Source: an uncultured Bacillota bacterium (GTDB lineage Bacteria; Bacillota; Clostridia; Peptostreptococcales; Anaerovoracaceae). From it: DNA of 54,261 bases. Shown here in pieces: positions 48,370-54,261 of the stretch. The first letter of the stretch is position 1. Each line of letters starts with the position of its first letter. The position numbers and the translations under genes were made by a program. A model generated the notes under the pieces. That model searched no databases and was not told the DNA's origin. It worked only from the letters and a program-made list of their open reading frames with translations. Where the stretch lies: NCBI GenBank assembly GCA_949284065.1, contig CASDUO010000006.1, positions 1-54,261 of the forward strand, written 5' to 3'.

Positions 48370-51297
48370 TTATTGGAGTCTGTTGAGTATGCTCTCAAGT
48401 TCATCCATATATTCACCGTATCCTTCCCAATCTCCATTGGACAGAGCTTCCTGAGCGTTGTCGTAAGCAGTGTTGGCCATCTCTATGAGTTCGCTCTGGC
48501 TCAGACTGGCATCGCCGCCACCGGATGTGGTATCGCTGCTGTCACCGCCTACCGCAGTAAGTCCCGAAGAACTTCCCTCACCGAACAGGGCGTCCAGAGC
48601 CTCACCTAATGTGGCTTCATATGCGATGTTGTCTCCGTAAGCCACGATGACTCTCTTGACTTCCGGTATGCTGGAATTGGTCGCTTCAAGATATACGGGC
48701 TCTACATAAAGCAGAGAATCTTCTATGGGTATGATGAACATGTTTCCTCTGCTGTACTGGGATCCCGAAGAGTTCCAGAGAGAGAACTCTTTGGATATCT
48801 CCGTGCTCTGGTCTATCTGAGCTTCTATCTGCATCGGACCATATACTATTTTGCTCTTTGGCAACTGATACAGCACAAGGTTACCGTAATTCTCCCCGTC
48901 ACTTCTCGCGATCAGCAGACCCGTCATATTCCTCTTGTCCTTAGGCGTATAGGGTATGGTGCTCACGAACTCCTCTTTGTTCTCTCCGGGCAGGGAAAGT
49001 ATATAGTAATTGGGCGTCATGTACTGCTCTTTTATTCCGTATATCTCCTTGGATATGTCCCAAAGGTCCTCATTTTGGTAGAAGACTTTCACATCATCCA
49101 TATGATATCTCTTGTACACCTTGGACTGTATGTCGAACATGGTATTGGGATATCTGATATGATCTTTTATTCCCTCAGGCATCTCGTCGAAATCTTTGAA
49201 CAGCTTAGGATAGATCTTTTTGTATGTCTGAGCGATAGGATCTTCCTCATCGCAGATATAGTAATTCGTATCGCCGTTATACGCATCTATGACGACTTTT
49301 ACCGAATTCCTTATGTAGTTGTCATTGGAAGTTTCGGAATCATAGGGTTCAGAATAGGGGAACTTGTCGCTTGATGTATATGCGTCTATTATCCAGTAGA
49401 GTTTTCCGTCTACCGTACACATATACTGATCCTTGTCATAGCTGAGATAGGGCATTATCTTTTGTACCCTCTCCTGTATGTTCCTGTTGACTATTATCTT
49501 CGAATCCGAATCTATATTTGAGGAAACCAAAAGCTTGAGGCTCCTCTCCTTGATGGCAAACAATACTCTGTTGAAGAGATTCAACTTGATGCCGCCGGAT
49601 CCTTCATATCTGGTATATGCGTTGGAATCTCCCGTCGGATAATCGAACTCGTCCTCATCGGTGCCCACCAGCACATATTCATTGGTCAGTTCGCCGAAAT
49701 ATATCTCCGGCCTGGTTATATCTATCTCCGCTACAGATGACTCCGGTGGGATATTGTCCACTATCATATCGGGCTGGCCGCTGGCGGTTATCTTATCCAC
49801 CCTGGACATGGTGACGCCGTAGCCGTGAGTGTATTTGAGATGTCTGTTCAGCCAGGTCTCGCTGATCTTGCTCTCGTCGATCTCCCTTGCAGAAAGGTAG
49901 GTCTGTGTGTATTCCCCGTTGACCATGTACCTGTCCACATCCACATCGTTGAAAGTATAATACTGCCTTATACTCTGGGTCTGGTTGTAGAAAGTCTTCA
50001 CGGGATCGTAGTCGTTGATCCTTATGTTAGAAAGGGTGGCGCTGTTAGCCTGTATGTCGGCGGCCGTAAGGTCGTTGTCAGCGCTGAAAGGCTTTATTTC
50101 CACATCACTCAGATCGTATGCCGCCTGAGTATATTCTATATTCCTTTCCAGATATTTGCTCTCCTTACTGATCTCGTCAGGAGATACTATGAAGTTCTGC
50201 ACCAGTATACCTGCTCCGTATCCTACTGCTCCCACAAGTATCATTATCACCGGCACAGTGGCTATCCACTTGAGTTTTCTTCTAGGGACTCCCACGATCA
50301 CCGCCACGGCGCCGAGTACAGAAAGGACCATGAGCGCTCTATACATCCACAATGTCACATTCACTGAAGTGAACCCGGCTCCGTAAACAGCACCTGTATG
50401 TCCGTAAAGAAGTGTATACTGCCTCAAAAAGAAATATACACCTACCATGATGAAAAGTATGGCGCCTACGATGATAAGCTGTTTCTGTGCTATGTTCAGC
50501 AGTTCGGCAATGTTCTCATTGTCGATCTGTTTTTTCGGTTTCTGTTGTCTGGGTGCAGAATTGATGTTGTTTTTGAATCCACTGAATATGCCCCTCAGAT
50601 TTTCCTCGAAGGTCTTATCGGTCCCCACGCCGGAGAATCCGGAATTCGTTCTGCTTCCGTCGAACCGATCTCCTTCTTCTTTGAACGCATATCCTCCATC
50701 GGTATCGGTCTCCTCTTTCATCACTCTGGGTCTCCTGCCGCCCATGAGGACGCTATAGTAAATAAGAGTGATCACAACGAAGACTACCAGCACTCCTATG
50801 AGGATGGTGTTCAGTTCCCTGATGAATTCAAGTTTGAACAGGTAGAAAGATATATCATTGTTGAATATGGGATCATCCATACCGAAGTCGGTGCTGTTGA
50901 AAAACTGCAAAAGCTCGAACCATAACCTGGTTACGGCAAAATACGTAGCTACACCTCCGAACACGGCAGCGAGAGCCCATGTGATCACATTGAGCCTTTT
51001 GCCGTCTCCTTCAGGCGTATTGGACGCCACCTTTTTGTAGTATCCCTTTTTCAGCACTTTCAAGTAAAGATATGCCAAAAGGGTGACTACTATGAAGGTC
51101 GGTATCCCTATTTCCAACTGCGTCAACAACTTCTTAAGGAACACACTTATGTATCCCAGTTCACCAAACCACAGAAAATCGGTTATGAATCCTACCAACA
51201 TCAGTATCGCCAGGATTATGACCAATACCACTATTATTATGGTCTGCAGTCTGAAGTGTCCCTTCTTTTTGGGTTTATCTTTAGTACTGTTATCCAA
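48370..51297 (-). CDS. UPF0182-family large membrane protein
   Basis: A 975-residue protein. The N-terminal third has about seven membrane helices (first at about 17-40). The rest is a large presumably extracytoplasmic domain, ending in a Ser/Gly linker and a short helix. The family is widespread in Actinobacteria and Clostridia and has no established function. The start is TTG 51297, supported by AAGGAGG seven bases upstream. It follows the zinc-ribbon gene on the same strand after 90 bases. Confidence 0.92.
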   Translation of the reverse strand: MDNSTKDKPKKKGHFRLQTIIIVVLVIILAILMLVGFITDFLWFGELGYISVFLKKLLTQLEIGIPTFIVVTLLAYLYLKVLKKGYYKKVASNTPEGDGKRLNVITWALAAVFGGVATYFAVTRLWFELLQFFNSTDFGMDDPIFNNDISFYLFKLEFIRELNTILIGVLVVFVVITLIYYSVLMGGRRPRVMKEETDTDGGYAFKEEGDRFDGSRTNSGFSGVGTDKTFEENLRGIFSGFKNNINSAPRQQKPKKQIDNENIAELLNIAQKQLIIVGAILFIMVGVYFFLRQYTLLYGHTGAVYGAGFTSVNVTLWMYRALMVLSVLGAVAVIVGVPRRKLKWIATVPVIMILVGAVGYGAGILVQNFIVSPDEISKESKYLERNIEYTQAAYDLSDVEIKPFSADNDLTAADIQANSATLSNIRINDYDPVKTFYNQTQSIRQYYTFNDVDVDRYMVNGEYTQTYLSAREIDESKISETWLNRHLKYTHGYGVTMSRVDKITASGQPDMIVDNIPPESSVAEIDITRPEIYFGELTNEYVLVGTDEDEFDYPTGDSNAYTRYEGSGGIKLNLFNRVLFAIKERSLKLLVSSNIDSDSKIIVNRNIQERVQKIMPYLSYDKDQYMCTVDGKLYWIIDAYTSSDKFPYSEPYDSETSNDNYIRNSVKVVIDAYNGDTNYYICDEEDPIAQTYKKIYPKLFKDFDEMPEGIKDHIRYPNTMFDIQSKVYKRYHMDDVKVFYQNEDLWDISKEIYGIKEQYMTPNYYILSLPGENKEEFVSTIPYTPKDKRNMTGLLIARSDGENYGNLVLYQLPKSKIVYGPMQIEAQIDQSTEISKEFSLWNSSGSQYSRGNMFIIPIEDSLLYVEPVYLEATNSSIPEVKRVIVAYGDNIAYEATLGEALDALFGEGSSSGLTAVGGDSSDTTSGGGDASLSQSELIEMANTAYDNAQEALSNGDWEGYGEYMDELESILNRLQ

Positions 51298-51387
51298 AAT
51301 GATTCCTCCTTACGTCCTACTATATAAGAATAAACGCCTGTAAATGTCGAAATTTCCACTGTTGCTCTCAATCCATTCCCATATTCA

Positions 51388-53253
51388 TCAATTCCCTATT
51401 ATTCCCTGTATCCACTCCACTATGGTGTTGGAAACATTATCTATCATCATGGCAGCCACCGTCTCGGGGAACGCTATCCGCACCACGAGGAGGGCTACCA
51501 TTATAACTAAGATCACAGACAGCACGATCACTGCGATCTTGCCGCCTCTGCCCTCTCTTTCATACTCGAGATCATCGTCGTCATCAAAGAAAGAATCCGC
51601 CGCATCCGGTTCCGTTCCGTACGGAATGCCCTGCGGACCGTTGATGCCTTCCTTCCTGTTCCTGTATTTCGCCATCTCTATGGCGGCGTCTGCCATTTCT
51701 ATAGGCTGTGTCTCACTCCCCGTGAGAGGCTTCTTTACCTTGACCCTGTTCTTTGTCTTGTCGGGTATGTCTTCCGGTATCCCCTCAGGTACCTGTGAGC
51801 CGAAAAGTTCCTTTTCGAGTTCTGCCGTATCTGTTATATCAGATGGCCCGGTATCCTTCTCTGCATCAGAGATACCTTCCTGCACACTCTGCCCGCTCCC
51901 ATCGCTCTTTGTATTCGGGATTTCGGCTTCTGCTTTCCTGCTCTCCTCCTCCAGGGCACGGCTGAACTTTTCTCTGTTCATTATCAATGTGGAATCGCTT
52001 ATATCATCATCGAAAAACAGCTCTCTCGCCTTTGCCATCTCATGGAGATGGGCACCCGGATCGAATTCGGGCCACTCCTCTGAAGGATCTTGCAGCGCCT
52101 CTTCTTCCTTGGCTTTAGCTGCTTTTTCCGCATCTTCTGAAATCCGTTGTCGTATTTCCTGTTGCTCCCGGGAATTTATCTCATCCTCATACTGTTCCTG
52201 TATGCTCAGTTCTCCGGTGGCAAAAAGATCCTTTTCAGGTTCCCTTGCTTTGCTTTCCTCCGCATCCTCTCTGATCATTTCTTCCAGAGATCCCGTGTCT
52301 TCTTCCGGCATATGGTCGTTCCCGGCGTCGTATGATCCGGCTTCTGTTTCCTCATCCTCGTTCCTGTTTGCCTTTTTTCCGAAACCCAAACCGCCGAAAA
52401 TCCCTCTTGGAGTTTTCTGCTCTCTTCTTTCGCGGTCTTCTTCTATGTCTTCCGGGTCGTCGTTTCTTTCCGCTCCATATTCCGGCTCATCCCCGGATAC
52501 GGGAGCCATACCTAATATCTCAAAAGGTTTTTCATCGCCTGTTTTACCGCTTTCAGGCGTAGGGACGCTTTTACGCACCCCGAGCCTTTCGTATTCTCTG
52601 TCAAGGAGTTTCTGGAATTCTTCATTCTTGCTGTTGAATGTGTAGAACTTGTTGACGGCAGCCATTTCCTTTACTTTCTCTTTCAGGCGCTCGTCCTCTT
52701 TTTTCAGTTCTTCAGGCTCCCTCCATTCCTCTCTTTCGTCATGTCTGCGCCCGGCAGCAGATTCCGTTCTCTTCCAGCTGTGACGGATACCGGCTTCAGT
52801 GCCGGTACTATCGAAGCCTGTGTCTGCCGGCATCGTTTCTTTCACCGGACTGTCTTCGACGCTCTCTTTTTTTATCTCCACATGAGCAAAGTCTTCAGCA
52901 GGCTCCGACTCGATCGCCGCCACCGGGTCTTTCTCAAAATCTATATCCGGTTTTTTCCTCTCCGGTCTGCGTCCGAATCGTGCAGTATCGCCCCAGTCAA
53001 AATCGATCTCTTTAGTCTTTGCCCTGTTATCACTGTCGGGATAATACTGTACGTCCCACTTGAAATCGTTAGTCGGTGTGATCACTTTGATGGGCTCGGC
53101 AAAAGTCTTTTCTTCCGGAGTCACGGAAACTTTCATTTCCCCGTCATCGGATACCGGAGCCGCCTTGTTTTCCTCGGTCCCTACCGGAGCTCCGCAATTC
53201 CCGCAAAACCTGTCGCCGGTATTCAACTTGTTGCCACATTTGGTACAGTACAT
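51388..53253 (-). CDS. Zinc-ribbon protein with long charged region and C-terminal membrane helix
   Basis: A 621-residue protein. The N-terminus is a zinc ribbon with Cys3/Cys6 and Cys17/Cys20 in Cys-X2-Cys pairs (Tyr-Cys-Thr-Lys-Cys-Gly and Phe-Cys-Gly-Asn-Cys-Gly). About 500 residues of very Glu/Asp/Lys/Arg-rich, probably disordered sequence follow, then one hydrophobic helix near 570-595 and a short tail. Tail-anchored topology with the ribbon inside the cell is likely. No enzymatic domain is visible. GGAGGG precedes ATG. It is next to another anchored, disordered protein gene. Confidence 0.82.
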   Translation of the reverse strand: MYCTKCGNKLNTGDRFCGNCGAPVGTEENKAAPVSDDGEMKVSVTPEEKTFAEPIKVITPTNDFKWDVQYYPDSDNRAKTKEIDFDWGDTARFGRRPERKKPDIDFEKDPVAAIESEPAEDFAHVEIKKESVEDSPVKETMPADTGFDSTGTEAGIRHSWKRTESAAGRRHDEREEWREPEELKKEDERLKEKVKEMAAVNKFYTFNSKNEEFQKLLDREYERLGVRKSVPTPESGKTGDEKPFEILGMAPVSGDEPEYGAERNDDPEDIEEDRERREQKTPRGIFGGLGFGKKANRNEDEETEAGSYDAGNDHMPEEDTGSLEEMIREDAEESKAREPEKDLFATGELSIQEQYEDEINSREQQEIRQRISEDAEKAAKAKEEEALQDPSEEWPEFDPGAHLHEMAKARELFFDDDISDSTLIMNREKFSRALEEESRKAEAEIPNTKSDGSGQSVQEGISDAEKDTGPSDITDTAELEKELFGSQVPEGIPEDIPDKTKNRVKVKKPLTGSETQPIEMADAAIEMAKYRNRKEGINGPQGIPYGTEPDAADSFFDDDDDLEYEREGRGGKIAVIVLSVILVIMVALLVVRIAFPETVAAMMIDNVSNTIVEWIQGIIGN

Positions 53254-53268
53254 CTACATCCCTCCGAG

Positions 53269-53871
53269 TCAGTTCCTTATCTGGTTTTCCAATTCTTCTC
53301 TCGTATATATACGCCCACTCCTGCCGAGACATCTTTTCGTGTCCTTCGGCATGGATATTCTTTCATCTGTATCGGATCCTTCTTCACCGGATTTCACTGC
53401 GCCGGTACCAATAGGGCCGTCGTTGAAAATGTGCAGCGGCATATGCGATCCCCTGTCATCCTCTGCACTGTCCTCTCCGCCTGCTGCCAGCTCGGCAGGT
53501 ATCTTCCATCCGTTCTTTTCATGATCGTCCGGTCCTGAAACCCTGAGAGCTGCTGCATCTCCCTGTCTTTCTCCAGTGCTCCCGTCCTTACATATGTCTT
53601 TAGTTCGGCCGTCCGCCTCTCCCGGGCCATTTTGCTCCTCATTGTCAGCTGTACCGAAACCGGCAGGGTCCTCCGGCCGGTCCTCATTCACCCTGTTGGC
53701 ATTTATGGCGTTCCCTTCCACTATGTGGCTGTCTATACGTCGCAGTTCTCTCACCTGTATGCGGTTCCTGTGTCCCTGGACCAACAAAAAGACCAGCACC
53801 AGCACTATGAGGATCACTACGCTGATGGCTATGGTCATATATCTCACATCAAACAAAAAATCTAACTGCAT
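53269..53871 (-). CDS. N-terminally membrane-anchored disordered protein
   Basis: A 200-residue protein with a single N-terminal helix (about 12-34), a basic stop-transfer segment and a polar region rich in Gly, Asp and Glu. The C-terminus Tyr-Thr-Arg-Glu-Glu-Leu-Glu-Asn-Gln may form a short helix. I do not recognise the family. It starts at ATG 53871, with AGGAG eleven bases upstream, and lies 15 bases ahead of the zinc-ribbon gene, so both share the promoter at 53940-53968. Confidence 0.7.
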   Translation of the reverse strand: MQLDFLFDVRYMTIAISVVILIVLVLVFLLVQGHRNRIQVRELRRIDSHIVEGNAINANRVNEDRPEDPAGFGTADNEEQNGPGEADGRTKDICKDGSTGERQGDAAALRVSGPDDHEKNGWKIPAELAAGGEDSAEDDRGSHMPLHIFNDGPIGTGAVKSGEEGSDTDERISMPKDTKRCLGRSGRIYTREELENQIRN

Positions 53872-53939
53872 AGGCTGATTTTCTCCTAATGATGCCGGAT
53901 CATCACGACTCCGAACTCAATCTGCAAATAGTCTATAAT

Positions 53940-53968
53940 ATTATACACAAAAACTCCACCTTACACAA
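53940..53968 (-). promoter_or_regulatory. Sigma-A promoter of the anchored-protein/zinc-ribbon unit
   Basis: Minus strand: TTGTGT, 17-base spacer, perfect TATAAT. The -35 is poor, the -10 perfect. Transcription would start about 60 bases before the first gene. Confidence 0.5.
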
Positions 53969-54107
53969 TGTGACTTTTTGCCACTTCACCCCTTCTCCAG
54001 TCCCTTATGCGGGCCATTCGATATCACCGATGGAAATATGCAGATATCGTATCATTTTGTGCCCTCTTATACCTTTTGGCGGCGGTTTTGTAATGTGATA
54101 AGACATA

Positions 54108-54261
54108 TGTTACAGAAATAGGTAAAAAAAGAGAGAGGCTCTGGTACAATAAATCAAAACCCAAAAACCATGTACCGAAAGGAGCCCTCTCATGAGTAGT
54201 ATAACTGAAGAAATGCGTTTTCGCCAGCGATTATGTGAATATGCACTGAAACATGGTGTCA
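54108..54261 (+). mobile_element. Left end of an insertion sequence (IS481-like), cut by window edge
   Basis: A TGT-beginning sequence near 54108 (TGTTACAGAAATA) followed by a purine-rich stretch looks like a terminal inverted repeat. The transposase gene starts 84 bases further in. The right end is outside the window, so the repeat cannot be confirmed by pairing. Confidence 0.6.
54192..54261 (+). CDS. Transposase N-terminus (partial)
   Basis: ATG 54192 is preceded by AAAGGAG. The 23 visible codons read MSSITEEMRFRQRLCEYALK and continue, resembling the start of IS481-type DDE transposases, in which a helix-turn-helix follows. Only the very beginning is in the window, so the family call rests on this short stretch and on the flanking TGT end. 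Confidence 0.6.
   Translation, partial: MSSITEEMRFRQRLCEYALKHGV

Overview
The window reads as chromosomal DNA of an anaerobic, low-to-mid G+C Bacillota, most likely class Clostridia. The support is a CIRCE-controlled groESL pair, Rex beside acyl carrier protein, a small 2[4Fe-4S] ferredoxin, a rubredoxin-first (reverse) rubrerythrin, an OadG/MmdA-type biotin decarboxylase, ECF transport and strong Shine-Dalgarno sequences before most starts. TGA is used as a normal stop. I saw no rRNA, tRNA or CRISPR array.

Layout. Positions 1-625 are an AT-rich patch holding the tail of an unknown gene and a small membrane protein. Positions 813-2867 hold a membrane protein whose reading frame is cut by an in-frame UGA. 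Positions 3468-11344 form a sigma-54 catabolic island of visibly lower G+C: an enhancer-binding regulator, an M20 aminoacylase-like hydrolase, a sodium:solute symporter, a YtcJ-type amidohydrolase and a LarA-like nickel-pincer isomerase homologue. A -24/-12 promoter can be read in front of each of its three metabolic transcription units. A stand-alone XRE regulator and a helicase-tail remnant separate the island from core genes.

The core region begins with guaBA and an NlpC/P60 wall hydrolase. It continues with a FIST protein and an aldehyde dehydrogenase, then metY-metA-iclR, YjbQ, groESL, an OGG-type glycosylase, a P-loop/Asp23-like fusion, ferredoxin and acpP-rex. Next is a nine-gene minus-strand convoy: nfu, capA-like, pepV-like dipeptidase, ECF S component, tsaE, tsaB, rimI, tsaD and an ABC-F ATPase. 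After reverse rubrerythrin come coaX-dusB, a methylmalonyl-CoA decarboxylase-type operon without its membrane beta subunit, an aminotransferase, a TIGR00300/ornithine-cyclodeaminase-like protein, serS, an unusually long glutamine synthetase, a UPF0182 protein and a zinc-ribbon/membrane-protein pair. The window ends inside an insertion sequence.

How the genes fit together: the core part supplies purine synthesis, methionine synthesis by direct sulfhydrylation (acetyl-type MetA plus MetY), protein folding, the t6A tRNA modification set, redox sensing and amino-acid nitrogen handling, as expected of an amino-acid-fermenting anaerobe. The sigma-54 island looks like an inducible uptake-and-hydrolysis pathway for an N-acyl or amide-conjugated compound and is the best candidate here for an undescribed system. 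Its substrate is not evident from sequence.
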